This document shows, in pieces, positions 43,849 to 55,091 of a stretch of 64,000 nt of DNA. The stretch is from Nitzschia sp. pyKryTriq1. Taxonomy: Eukaryota > Bacillariophyta > Bacillariophyceae > Bacillariales > Bacillariaceae. The notes under the pieces were generated by a model. That model ran no database searches, was not told the DNA's origin, and saw only the letters and a list, made by a program, of their open reading frames with translations. The position numbers and the translations under genes are program-made. The DNA is taken from assembly GCA_956465555.1 (NCBI GenBank), contig OY101123.1:930001-994000 (forward strand), read 5' to 3'. Every line of letters begins with the position of its first letter. The first letter of the stretch is position 1.

Positions 43849-44454
43849 CGTCACACTATACGGTATACTTTAGAGGCTCTAGTAGTCGTCTACTTACTGA
43901 CTGTGAATGCGGTAAGCACTTTTTATGGCGAACGAAGCAACATCGTCGTCGCTACTCTAGACTCTCTACTAGGAGTACCATGCCAGCATACTCTACCGCT
44001 AGTAGTAGATCTACAACTCGATGCGACTTCCGAAGAGGCACGTCTGAGTGGATCGTGTTGCTTTGCAGTCGAAATGATCACAAGAGCACCATTTATTTAT
44101 TTTGCGCGCACCTGGCCGTCAACGGCAAAACGGAATTTGGAATTTTAGTTTTTACAACGACCTGTCCTGCGAGCACTCCAAATAAATAATTATTGTGCGG
44201 CTCTCTCGAGGTCGGCGTCTGTCCTCTCGCACGGCTCGGCGGCAACCGCGTGTTGTTTTCGTTGCTTTTTGTGTTGTTGGCTGTGTGACGCTGGCCTGCA
44301 AGCGACCGCCAGGATCGATCGATGATGAAGGATGATGAATGGCATTGAAAGCACCGCAACCCAAGACAAATTAACAACAACAACAACAACAGCAACAGCA
44401 ACAACAGCAACAACAGCCACTTGCATTATTTTAAGTACCACTTTGCAACAAACA
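43849..44454. promoter_or_regulatory. Divergent promoter and CAA-rich leader of eIF3b
   Basis: About 600 bp between the RING gene and eIF3b. An AAC/AGC trinucleotide tract at about 44371-44418 ends 36 bp before the eIF3b start codon, so the 5' leader is probably CAA-rich and unstructured. No gene is seen. Confidence 0.45.
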
Positions 44455-46750
44455 ATGCCAGAAGAAGGAAAATCAATAGAAGATCAGCTCGCCGAGGAGG
44501 CCGCCGAGCTCGATGGATACTTCAGCGATACCCCGTTGGAACCCGAGCCCCAGTACCCAACCCTCGATAAGAGCTTTGAATCGGCAATTATCATTACCAA
44601 CCTGCCCAAGGTCCCCGAAGCCAAACTGGAAAAGTTGACGAAAGTTCTCATCAAGATTGTTAGCCGTATTGGAGAATTGGCAGGGTCGGAGGAAACGGGG
44701 TGGGATGGCGTGATGATGCCGTATGACAAGGAGCAAGGATCGACGCTCGGCTTTGCGTTTGTCGAGTACGAGACGCCCGAAGACGCCAAGAAGGCGATTG
44801 TCACCTTGAACGAATATCAATTCGATAAGAATCACTCGCTTTCCGTCAGTCCGTACCCGCGTGCTCAAAAGCTGGCAGAGCTGACAGACACCGAATTTGT
44901 GGAACCCAAGCCAGCACCGTTTGAGGAAAGTCCCAACGCCATGTCGTGGTTGGAAGATCCTTCGCAGCGAGATCAGTACGCTATTCGCCAAGGAAAGGAA
45001 ACCGAGATGTACTGGTTCGATACCAAGAATGACCCTATCATTGATTACGATGGATGGCGAGAGAAGGACGCGGGCGTCTCTTGGTGCGAGTACTACTGCC
45101 ACTGGTCGCCAAAGGGAAGTTACTTGGCCACTTTGGTACCTGCGCGTGGTGTTATCTTGTGGAGTGGCTCCAACTACGAAAAGACAGGTCGCTTTGTGGC
45201 ACCAGATGTTAAGACGGTGTTGTTCAGTCCCCAAGAGAATTACATTATTACCAACAATATGCGACGAGACGATGAAACTGCCATCAAAGTCTATCACATC
45301 CAAAGTGGAAAGCTCTTGCGAACCTTTCCGTTGTACCCCAAGGGCTTTCCCGTGGAAGAGGATATTCCTCCTCCTCCTTTTCAGTGGTCGTACGATGACA
45401 ACTATGTGGCCCGCATGGGTACGGACTTGATTTCGATCTACGCGACGCCTGAAATGGGGTTGCTAGACAAGAAGTCTCTCTTGGCGGAAGGAATCCACGA
45501 ATTCCAATGGTCGCCCAAAGCCAACATTTTGGCATGCTGGGTACGTACGGCAGAAGGAAAAGGAAATTCTCCGTTTTGAATACCACCGACCGTGCTTGAT
45601 TTCTGACACACACACACCCTTGTTTCTTTCTTTCTTTCTTTCTTTCTTTCTCTTCTTCTCGCTCCATCGACAGGCTCCCGAACAAAACAACTCTCCTGCT
45701 CACGTGGATTTGATTGAAATTCCATCTCGCGAGAAACTTCGTCAAAAGAATCTGTTCAATGTCTCCAACTGCAACATGGTATTTCACCCCGATGGAGACT
45801 ACCTCGCTGTCAAGGTTACCCGTCACACCAAGTCCAAAAAGACCTTTTACAACAACATTGAGCTCTTTCGATTGCGCGACCAAGGCATTCCTGTCGAAAT
45901 GTTGGACATCAAGGATGCTGTCATGGCGTTGGCCTTTGAGCCTCGGGGTTCCCGCTTTGCCATGATCCATGCGGAAAATCCTTCCGCATCCAAGGTCAAT
46001 GTTTCCTTTTATGATATGATGAAAAAGACCGAAGTAATCAGCGTGGCAAAGAAGGGAGCCAAGAAAGGACAGCAACAGAAACAAATTCAAGTTGTGGCCG
46101 AACTGAATCTTGTCGAAACGTTGCAAGGAAAGCAATGCAATGTGCTCTTCTGGAGTCCAGCGGGGTCCACCATTATTTTGGCCAGTTTGGGAGACACGGC
46201 GTCGGGAACTTTGGAATTTTACGATGTCAATACCAAATCACTCACCATCAAGGAGCATTACCGTGCCAACCAAGTACTATGGGATCCCGCGGGACGAACT
46301 GTCGCAACGTGTGTCTCGCAGCCTGTCGAGGGAGGACATTTTAAGTTTGCCATGGACAATGGTTATATTCTTTGGTCATTCCAAGGACGACAGATCTACC
46401 AGCAATCCTTCGAGACGTTTTACCAATTCTTGTGGCGGCCTCGCGAGACTTTGCTCTCCAAGACGCAAGTCAACAAGGTCCGCAAGGATTTGAAAAAGTA
46501 CGAAAAGCAATTCGACAAGGCCGACAAGGCAAGAGTACGGGCCTTGTATTTGGAAGAGACCAAGGGAAAGCGCGCGGAACGAAAGAAGTACCGCGATCTT
46601 CGCGCCGAACTCCGAGCCTTGCGACAACAGCAGCGACCCCGGCATATCGAACTCTTGGATGGATACGACAGTGAGGACGACAACAACTATATCATCAAGG
46701 AGATTTCGATCGAAACTATTTTGTCGACCAAAGAAGAAGTGGTTGCATAG
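44455..46750 (+). CDS. EIF3B: Translation initiation factor eIF3 subunit b
   Basis: 720 aa in two exons, 44455-45540 and 45674-46750, in phase 0 across a 133-bp intron (GTACGT donor) that contains a CTTT microsatellite. The length fits yeast Prt1 (763 aa). An acidic N-terminus is followed by a non-canonical RRM (~43-130; AIIITNLPKV, GFAFVEYETPEDAKKAI). Next comes a nine-bladed WD40-type propeller (WCEYYCHWSPKGSYLATL, FQWSYDDNYVARMG, VLWDPAGRTVATCV), then a charged C-terminal helix (RKDLKKYEKQF) and the terminal segment IKEISIETIL that contacts eIF3i/g. It is the scaffold of eIF3 on the 40S ribosome in the cytosol and is expected to be essential. Its stop is 92 bp from that of the convergent LKR/SDH gene. 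Confidence 0.93.
45623..45654. repeat. CTTT microsatellite in eIF3b intron
   Basis: About seven perfect CTTT/TTTC units inside the eIF3b intron, extending the polypyrimidine tract before the acceptor. On the other strand it creates a spurious Lys/Glu-rich open frame. Confidence 0.85.
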
Positions 46751-46758
46751 TTCGCCGT

Positions 46759-46783
46759 TACTACTACTACTACTACTACTACT
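46759..46783. repeat. ACT trinucleotide run after eIF3b
   Basis: Eight consecutive ACT/TAC units directly after the eIF3b stop codon, followed by TACCGGTA at 46793-46800. Confidence 0.85.
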
Positions 46784-46842
46784 GGCTGGAAATACCGGTA
46801 ACAAATTGAAGCGTTATCATCAAGAAATTTTTCATTTTTTGG

Positions 46843-49800
46843 CTAGCCTTGTGCGAAATGAGAGTTTGAATGTGGGTCAATTACCACTCGTACTCGTTCT
46901 TGAAATACTATTCCTTCCTTGGTCATGAGATCGAGAGTTGGTTCGTAGATGTCCTTGCTAATCGGAAGAAGGAGGCCACTTTTACCCTCTAGTTGTCCAC
47001 GTAAAATTAGATCCGTCGTAGCTGCCGCAGGATATCCAACAGTCTTACACATGGCTGTCATCGAGTCGTCACCAAAGGCTTGCAGGGCGGAAGTGTGCTC
47101 CTCGGTACTTCCATCATCAAACTTGGCTGATATGCTGTGGTGCATCGCAACCATGTCGTGTTCATCCTTGCTGTACTGTAAATACTCCTGCAGTTTGGCA
47201 CAAAAGAGGTCGATAACTGGTGCTGATTGATCCACCATATCATTGTCACCGGTCATGTGCATCCAGCTCAGACAGTCCATCGCCCGACTTGCCAATGCTC
47301 GGTCTCCTCCCGCGCACTGAACGAAAAACTCTTCCATACTACCGGTGTGCCCCTGGATCCGCTGTAGCTCGGCAAGAAGATCTCCCCAACTTGCGGTGTT
47401 ATCAAAGAGTTGGGGCCCAAAGAGTCCAATCTTCCGAAATACGTGCATCAAACTTGAGAAGCCTGCATACCTCAGGGTTCCACGGAAAATCGTTGGAACG
47501 TTCTCAATACCATATACCTTTTCATACAACAAGGAATCTCTATTTGGAAGGCACTCCAGCTGCAGTTCCGGCCATCCCTCCGAAAATGGTGCAGCATTCT
47601 GAAGTAGATGCTCACCGTCAACCTGAAGATGATAGAACGCAATCGTTTGGCTTCAGTGATCTAAAATTCTCAAGCGCCCCCATGTACGGAGTGTGCTACT
47701 CACCTCGATGATGACATTGTCTTTGCGGTATCTTGCCGAGTTCTGAGACGCGGTGATTACGCCTCTTGGGCTCCAACTGAATTTGTACTTGAGAGGGTTG
47801 TTTGCTGCTTCTGGTGCCGGGAGGCCACCACATACGCTCCTAAAACTGGCGACGGTTCCTCCTCTCTCGTGGATATCATCAATCAGCCTCATGGCACTAT
47901 GTACAGGGAGAAGATGAATGAGACTACGACTGAATGCATGAGCTGATTTGACGATGGAAATCAATCAAACGTACCTCATGTGATCCAGACCAGGATCCAA
48001 TCCAACTTCGTTCAAAATGATGATACCGGCGGCTTCGGCGCTAAACAAAAGCATAAGCTATGAGCATAGATATAAGTTCAAACAAGATCATCCAGCACAA
48101 TACCATACTTACGCCTCACGATACCCACGCATCTGATCGCTTTCATAACTGGCAGTTACCAAGTTCTTATGATGCTTGATGCACAATTCTGCGATTTGAG
48201 GATGCATCGGTGCAGGCAAAAGGCTAATGACCGCGTCGGCACTTTTAATCAGATCACAAAGACCTCGTTCATCATTGTTCACGTCCAACGATGAATGACG
48301 TCCCCGTCGAGCGACTCGGGCAATTGCTTTTGCGTCGTTTTCATCATTGCTGGCAACAATCATCATGCGATCCTTTGATCTGCCCAGATATTCCACTACA
48401 CTCTTTGACACCAAACCTGACCCAAGGACAAGCACCGTCTTATCTTCGGGGTCCTTGACGTAGGCGTATTTGTTGTTCTCATCGAATACTTTTAACGTTG
48501 CGTCGGCAGTTTGAATTGCAGCGACTAGATCGTGAACTTTCTTTGCCACTGCCAAGAAGTCGATATCCAAGCCACCCGTCACTTTGATCACAGCGGATGA
48601 TTTAACTGGAGACCCATCGGGTCCTCTCCGGGGTACAAAGCATTCTTTGAATTCAAAGGAACATCCATATTGCTCAACAAGATCCAAGGCATGATTGATG
48701 AGACCCGAATCAAACAAATGACCCTCCAGTAGTAACATCATGTGTTTGGAGGGTACCATGGAAGCGACTTGCTCGCTCTTTAGTTGAATAAGTGAATCCA
48801 AGTATCTGAAGGCTGGTGTCAGCTCCCCACCGTTAGTCGTAATCGTTGCTTTCTGGAGCTCCGGAGGAAACATGGAAACATCCAATGGGCTCTCAGAGGA
48901 CGCCGCAAGGGCTGCATCCTTGACAGACACGAATTCATCCAGAATTCCACTCAAGATATTTCCAAAGTGCTTGCTGCTGTCTGCGGGCAATTCAGTGGGC
49001 AATATATCAACCCCCAACATTGTGACACCAATATCATCAATGTGGTCTGACACTTCCCGCCCTTGAATAGGATCGTACTGGAAGCTCGGGCGATCGATTG
49101 TAGTGGAACGCTCTAAGAATTCGATCGAGCCACCCGGATCGCAGCTGATGTCACTCACTATCATGAGTCTACAATAATGGATGCAGACAAAGAAGAAACG
49201 TAAGATCAACCCATGTCGAGACGCGCGCATGGCCCATTCATAAAAGCTTACCTGTCGTTTCCTTTCATATATAGCTCTTGGATATCATCCTTGGTGAGAA
49301 GTCTAGGGAATCGATAGTCCCAGTACCCACAATTGACAATCACGTTGGAGTACGGGGCGACCTTTTCGGCAAAGAGAGACTTGTACAAATGAGGATTCGT
49401 CATGTAGTCAGATCTCTCGAAGAACCCTTCGCCGTCATCCCTCATGCGTTGATAAATTTCATTCTTCTCAGGGGCAACGCCGTAAACTTGGTACTGAGGC
49501 CCTTGAAGTCGGTGCAATTCTGGTAGATCCTCAACGCTCACAATTTCATGCGGCAAAATGTCGAATATCTCGCGCACTCCTCGGAAAACATTGCCGCCCT
49601 TGCCTGTCATGGCAAAGACCAAAGGCTCCATATCTTCGGGAAGACCTTCCGCGGCCAAACGGTCGGCCATTTGTTTCACGGACTGTTTCATTTCTGCCAA
49701 ATCATAGTGATGGATTGTAGGTGGACAATTCAAAAAAGGAGTCGACCAATTGTTCTTCATCAGAAGACGCCTACCTAGTGCTGGAAAAACGTCCACCATT

Positions 49801-50369
49801 CCTGCCAACCCAGCGTACTCCCCAAATGCAATCAATCGTTTCCCCTTGGGTGATTCATCCGAAGAATCGACGATGCACTCGTAATCGATCAGTTGAATTT
49901 TCTTGGCAAGACAATCTTGAAGCAGCGGCATATTCTCAGTTTGCCCTTTGATGACGTGAGAAAAGAACATGTAAGTCTTGTTCGCCAGCAGATCATCGAT
50001 CGCCTTGGGCCTCTTGACGCCCAAGATAAGATCGACTTCAGATAAATCATCATGGATCTTAGCTCCAACCTTTTCGTATTCTTGATTGGAAAAGACTCGG
50101 TTGTGCGAGGGTTGCACAACGACTTGACTGAGGGGATGGCGCTCCAAGAAGACTTGTACGTGCTCTGGGCACAGAGGAGCACGGCGTTCCCATTTATCAT
50201 AGGTTTCTCTCAAAATGCCAATTTTGAGTGGACGGTCGTGATTTGTTTGAAAGGCGCTGGCAGCAGTACTCATCGAACGGTGTCGAGTCGTTGTAGCCTG
50301 GTTTCCCAGCACGTTGGCACGGGCTCGAATGATGCTGTTCATTGGGAGTCGATGGGGTAAATTAATCAT
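46843..50369 (-). CDS. AASS: Bifunctional lysine-ketoglutarate reductase/saccharopine dehydrogenase
   Basis: 1070 aa in five exons: 50369-49252, 49168-48113, 48040-47975, 47896-47704 and 47622-46843; introns of 72-84 bp. Residues 1-45 are Arg-rich and acid-poor, a mitochondrial presequence (HRLPMNSIIRARANVLG). The LKR domain (~48-400) has the alanine-dehydrogenase-like fold (IGILRETYDKWERRAPLCPE, GKGGNVFRGVREIF). An interdomain region follows. The SDH domain (~605-1070) opens with the dinucleotide motif VLVLGSGLVSKSVVEYL and includes the active-site block NEVGLDPGLDHMSAM, encoded partly by a 66-bp exon. The enzyme converts lysine and 2-oxoglutarate through saccharopine to aminoadipate semialdehyde and glutamate, the lysine degradation route of plants and animals. 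Fungi have the two activities as separate proteins for biosynthesis. All exon joins keep frame. Confidence 0.93.
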
Positions 50370-51208
50370 GGTGCAAGAAGAAGTGCGAATTGCACTTGTT
50401 TTTTTAAACTAAGACCAGTTCAAGCTTCTCGACCATCTGTGGTCTGAATTGTGAATAGTGGCCCTTGTTTGGTTGTGAAGCGTCCCACTTCAGTGCTTTC
50501 GGTGCTCGATCTATTGAAGGATCAAGATCGTCGTGTCATTGAATTGATGGGTGTGTGTCATTAGAACTCGCAAAGAACAAAAGAATTCGAGAATTTCAAA
50601 CTGGGACGACTTACTGTACGGTACGGTATGACGTGCGACAACTCCACCCTTCACTGCATGCGCGCGATGCTTCACACGCACGATGCGTCTCAAGTCTCAA
50701 CCTTCACGCCCTTCGCAATCGAGGAGTCGGTTGATTCGATGCATGTACCTTCTTGTAGAGAACAGCAGTATGTACCGGTAACTGGTACTCTGGTACTCGG
50801 CGTACTACTAGTACGTGCAACGAGAAACATCTTCCCTTTTTTTTCTGGAGCCACTTCTCTTCTCCTTTTGCCTTCCAGCCAGAGACGAGAAGGGGAGAGA
50901 AAATAATGAGAAATAATATCCATGAGAATTTGGTCGACCTACTAGCTAGTAGTAGTAGAAGGAGCAGGTACTATGAGCGACGAAGACTAATAATATTTTA
51001 CTAATACCATTTTCGTTCTTACTGCCGTACAGCAAACCAAATGCAGTACATGTAATTAACGAGTATGTACAAATAGAAAAGGATACTACTTCTTATCGTT
51101 TGAAAAATGATCTACTGCTTTTCCTAGTATTTGGCAACAATTCCCCGTCGCCAAGTCAGAATAATTGAACATGGTGCTGCTGGCGGTTTGTCCCAGCAGA
51201 CTTCTTCT
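50370..51208. other. Intergenic region
   Basis: About 840 bp. It has a TACCGGTA at about 50774 within a GTAC-rich cluster and a TAGTAGTAG run near 50945. No gene is supported. Confidence 0.45.
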
Positions 51209-51889
51209 CTAGTAGCTCGTCCTCATGACCATGTTGAAGACGACTTCTTGTGCAAGAGACGTCAGGCGGTCCTTTTCTTTTAGGGTAAGGCCTTCAGGGT
51301 GTGGCTTTGTATCAATCACACAGAGACTGCCAACTCGGACACCTTCTGGTGTTTTCAACGGGGCCCCAGCATAAAATCGAATCATGGGCCCGCCAGTGAC
51401 AAGAGGGTTTTCTTTGAATCGAGGATCTTTGGTTGCATCCGGGACGACCATAACACCGTCTTTGTCTTTTCGTTTCACAACATGTGAGCAGAATGCCACG
51501 CATCTTGGAGTTGATTCAACTGGGAGACCTTGGATACTCTTGAACCATTGTCGTCCCATGTCCACGAGACTCACAACAGCGATCGGACAGTCGAAGAATT
51601 CCTTGCACTCATTGGTGATGGCTTCGAATTCCACTTCTTTGTCCGAGTCAAGAATGCCGTACGATTTCAAGACCATGAGTCTTTCGGCCTCTTCATGCAA
51701 CGAGTTTGGGGACGCAACAGTCGTTTTCACATCGTAGTTCTTGAGGGCCCAATCGGCGTCACCTGAAAGGTCAAATTCAGAGAGAGCTTTTCTGATGTCC
51801 GCGATGGAATCATAGTCAGCTGCTGACCTGTCCCTCGGGTCGATGATATCATCATCATTGGAGGGTGCACTACTTCTTCTGGGGGCCAT
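51209..51889 (-). CDS. Stand-alone GAF-domain protein
   Basis: 226 aa, single exon. The start is the ATG at 51889 (MAPRRSSAPSNDDD); the longer frame upstream reads through a non-coding-looking segment. Residues ~75-225 are one GAF domain with the strongly conserved sensor-type pattern: AERLMVLKSYGILD, CPIAVVSLVDMGRQWFKS, PRCVAFCSHVV, VVPDATKDPRFKENPLVTG, IRFYAGAPLKTPEG and GSLCVIDTKPHPEG. In bacteria this GAF type usually sits N-terminal of kinase or cyclase domains. Here it stands alone after a polar N-terminus, so it may be a small-ligand or redox sensor that signals through a partner. The domain resembles bacterial and cyanobacterial sequences, so transfer at some depth is possible but not shown. 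Confidence 0.78.
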   Translation of the reverse strand: MAPRRSSAPSNDDDIIDPRDRSAADYDSIADIRKALSEFDLSGDADWALKNYDVKTTVASPNSLHEEAERLMVLKSYGILDSDKEVEFEAITNECKEFFDCPIAVVSLVDMGRQWFKSIQGLPVESTPRCVAFCSHVVKRKDKDGVMVVPDATKDPRFKENPLVTGGPMIRFYAGAPLKTPEGVRVGSLCVIDTKPHPEGLTLKEKDRLTSLAQEVVFNMVMRTSY

Positions 51890-53816
51890 GTCCAGCTGAG
51901 TTCGTTGATAGTCGAGATGAATTGGGATTATTACGCGATGCAGATTCAACGTGAGAATTTTGAAATTTGTGAGCATAAAAGCGATACGAGCACTGTGTGA
52001 AACTGCTGTTTTGTATGCTGGGACCAAATATTAGTAGCGAACTCGCTACGCTGTGCTGGCGGCCACTTCACTTTTTTGTCTCCACATTTCGGGCCTATGA
52101 AGCGCCATGATCGTTAAATAATGACATTCTGGAAACTAAAATGTCCATTGATTCAGATACAAGATTTTAAGAACATCAATTACAGGCAAAGGTCATTATT
52201 CCTTTTGTTCCGAAATTCGTTTAGTCTTGCCGCCTGGGAATTCGAAGAAGAAGGAGATCGCTTTCTGCATCAAAAATAGGCCCTTCTTAAGCCTCAACAT
52301 TGAAGTCAAGAGACCAAGAGACATTTTGATCGGTCAGCAACTCTCACCACGTACTTGAGGCTTGCTTGAGGAATGAGAACAGCTGTGGCGCAAGACTTCT
52401 CTTTCCCTACCGTAGTGGTCATCCGAACAGGTACCATAAAACACTAACATGGTACCTTTTATGGTACCGGCGCCTCACTTTTTTCTCTTCTGGTCAAACC
52501 GTTTGTTGCCAATGACAATGGCGGAACTGGAGAGCGTCAATGCCTTCGACATCAACCCCCCCTTTTTACTACTACTACTAACCCCAGCCGTAGCAGCCCC
52601 CGAAAGGAATCATTGTGTTGTTCGCTCGTTTGTTATCTAACACGTTGCCCGAACCCCTTGATTGCTAATTAACGAATCATTGCGCTTTTCGCCATTGTTG
52701 TTTTAACACTCACTGCCTGAACCCCTTGATCACCCACACGCCACCACCGCTCAATCAACAAATCATCGCGCCGTTTGCCATCTGTTTTCTCAATTAACAC
52801 ACCTTTGCCTGAACCCCCTTTTGATTTCTATTCTCCAGATTCCCGTTCGTACACGTTTTTTCACTCAACCTGGCTGTCTTCGAACTGCATCTGAGGCGCA
52901 GAATCTCCAGGATGGCGGATCTGTTCTCCAGGGGATTCTCCATGGTCTCCTTAGAGATTCTCCTAGGAGAAAGGTCATACGTTCTTCCTTTACATCCAAT
53001 TGCCGAATTCACCTGCCTGCATTCACCTGCCACATGATCTAGAGGCCTGAAAAAAGGCCATAGCGGCCCAAACTCATGTCGCACCTGAAAACATTGGCCT
53101 AAAACAGTAATTACTTATACACGCCACTTTATACGGAACGTTGACAGATAAGTGTGTACGTGACATATTACTATCCTCCACTACACAACCCGCTACGTCA
53201 CAGTCCCACAACTGCAAAATAAAAGTTTCCGCGCTGAAGCTAGCCAAGACCAATTCCATACCGGTACTATTCTTTCTAGAGCTCTAGATAGTTGGAGGGG
53301 TGACTATGATAGGAACGTGGACCACAAATTGTAGCTACCTAGTACTTTGCGAATGTGAAGCTAATACAACACTGCGGGGGATGATAACTTACTACGCTTC
53401 ACATTAGCAGTTTCATACCTGGTAGTACCATACCGTGTACATAGTACTTTAGGTGTTTCTTGGATGAATTCTCCTGCTGGATAGTGGGTGCCATAGTAGG
53501 AGTACTCCCGCATCATGAAACCAAGAGAGAAAAGTAGGCAACCAAGTTGACGTTGAAGAAAAACCCCACCCCAAGGTCGTACTCCCAACCTGGAATCATG
53601 CTTCCGTTCTAGTCTTACAAAACTAATCCGCCGTGTTTCTGGGTAGCGCACACATTGTCTGACAATAGGCAATATACAGATTCTATAGAGAAGTAGTACG
53701 GTAGGAATGGATTACAACGCACGCTGATAGGCCAAGTCGAGGGAAAATCAAGCTCCCTCAAGTTCCGATTATCGTAACTTGAGGGGAGACGACGGTTCAA
53801 GACTCTTTGTCAGGAT
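51890..53816. other. Long intergenic region with a degenerate direct repeat
   Basis: About 1.93 kb without a supported gene. A diverged direct repeat beginning GAACCCCTTGAT starts at 52651 and 52719, with a third partial start (GAACCCCC) at 52811. The units share AATCATCGCGC-like and TTTGCCAT-like segments and are spaced 68 and 92 bp apart. TACCGGTA occurs near 53258. Short reverse-strand frames near 52.8-53.7 kb show no domain. Confidence 0.45.
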
Positions 53817-55091
53817 CTAGTCCTCCACCAGAGCTTTTCGTAGCTTTTCTCTTTGTTCGGGTCCAAATCCAATGAAATCACAGTATCCCTCGACACTTCC
53901 GTAATTTTCTTCAATCGACAGAAGCGTGTCGGCCATGGCTTGAGGTGGCGCTCCTAGAAACGTTTTTGGATCAAGACTTCGCTGAGACAGAGCTCCGACC
54001 ATGGCTTGGTGGTCATTCATTTCAGCATAAACGTTGGCCGACAAGGAATAGTCTTCCACAATATCTTCTGGTTTGGCACCACATACACTCAGGATAATGG
54101 CGGTGATCATACCTGTTCGGTCCTTTCCAGCGGTACAATAAAATGCAATGGGATGACGTTCCTTATCAGCACACAAATCCAGAACATACTTGATCCCCGG
54201 CGCGCCAAATCGAAGAAGCAAATCATTGAGCATCATAAGACCTCCATCATTGATTTCTCGAAGGAACGGTCGCTTGAGCGACTCCCAGATGCGCTTGCTA
54301 ATGATTGCCCCCGGTGCCTTTAGCAATGATCGGCCAATGTCACGCTTTCGAAGCTTGGTGACTGTACCACGCACATATTTGAACTCATTCATCAAGGACA
54401 CGAAATGGCGTTCCTTGCGTGTTGGGGGATTTTCCAGGAAGGTATTGGCCGGCAATGATTTTGGGTCATCGCATCCATAATCGCAGAACTCCTCATCATC
54501 GTCTCCTGCGGCAACCACATCACCGTCCTCGGATTTCCCCTTGCGAAATCGACCCTTGGCAAGGGGTGACACCCCACGATCAAGTTCTCGCACGCATCCA
54601 TCCTTACGACGACCGTTTTCAATCCACACTACGTCCGTAAAATTTTTAAACACATCCGCCATCAAGGAAGGGTCGTCCTTGAGTTCGGTTGGGGACCTCA
54701 AGTCGACCAGCGTCGTAATGCCAAGCTTATTGAGAAGCGCGTCCTGATCTTTTTCAGTAGCATCGCCAAGGCGCCCCGTTCGAAAGATACGCCCAGGCTT
54801 AATGGGTGAGTTCCTCACTGATGCCAAATCACGACAATTTTTGACCTTGTCGAGTTTCATGTTACGCTGGTTGCACAAGTCTCGGATTTCTTCTTTGAAT
54901 TTCGCCTCCTCGTCCGGATCAACTTCAGGAAGGGAAGAAATTTCCCTATCTTCCACACTGGCTCGAAGAGCGGGAGCACCTATCGATACACCAAAGCGGG
55001 GGCTCATTCTAACGGGGCCCAAAAAGGCTTCCGTCACCGCTGTCGATGTGACTGCCAAAAGAATTCCAACCGCGGAGTTAAATCTCACCAT
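53817..55091 (-). CDS. Plastid-type tyrosine phosphatase (Cx5R)
   Basis: 424 aa, single exon. The N-terminus is a signal peptide (MVRFNSAVGILLAVTSTAVT) ending EA-FLGP. Phe at +1 followed by an acid-poor Arg/Ser stretch is the classic stramenopile plastid-import signature (ASAFAP type). Residues ~85-150 carry the entry block of tyrosine-specific phosphatases of the Y_phosphatase3/Siw14 type (NCRDLASVRNSPIKPGRIFR, TTLVDLRSPTELKDD). The catalytic loop is FYCTAGKDRTGM, with Cys319 and Arg325. An insertion of ~100 residues, including an acidic GDDDEE patch, separates the two. A plastid-stroma protein phosphatase, or possibly an inositol or lipid phosphatase as in other members of the family, is inferred. 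Confidence 0.8.
   Translation of the reverse strand: MVRFNSAVGILLAVTSTAVTEAFLGPVRMSPRFGVSIGAPALRASVEDREISSLPEVDPDEEAKFKEEIRDLCNQRNMKLDKVKNCRDLASVRNSPIKPGRIFRTGRLGDATEKDQDALLNKLGITTLVDLRSPTELKDDPSLMADVFKNFTDVVWIENGRRKDGCVRELDRGVSPLAKGRFRKGKSEDGDVVAAGDDDEEFCDYGCDDPKSLPANTFLENPPTRKERHFVSLMNEFKYVRGTVTKLRKRDIGRSLLKAPGAIISKRIWESLKRPFLREINDGGLMMLNDLLLRFGAPGIKYVLDLCADKERHPIAFYCTAGKDRTGMITAIILSVCGAKPEDIVEDYSLSANVYAEMNDHQAMVGALSQRSLDPKTFLGAPPQAMADTLLSIEENYGSVEGYCDFIGFGPEQREKLRKALVED

Noticed and set aside
45438-45725. Lys/Glu-repeat reverse frames over the eIF3b intron
   Set aside because: Direct product of the CTTT microsatellite read on the other strand.
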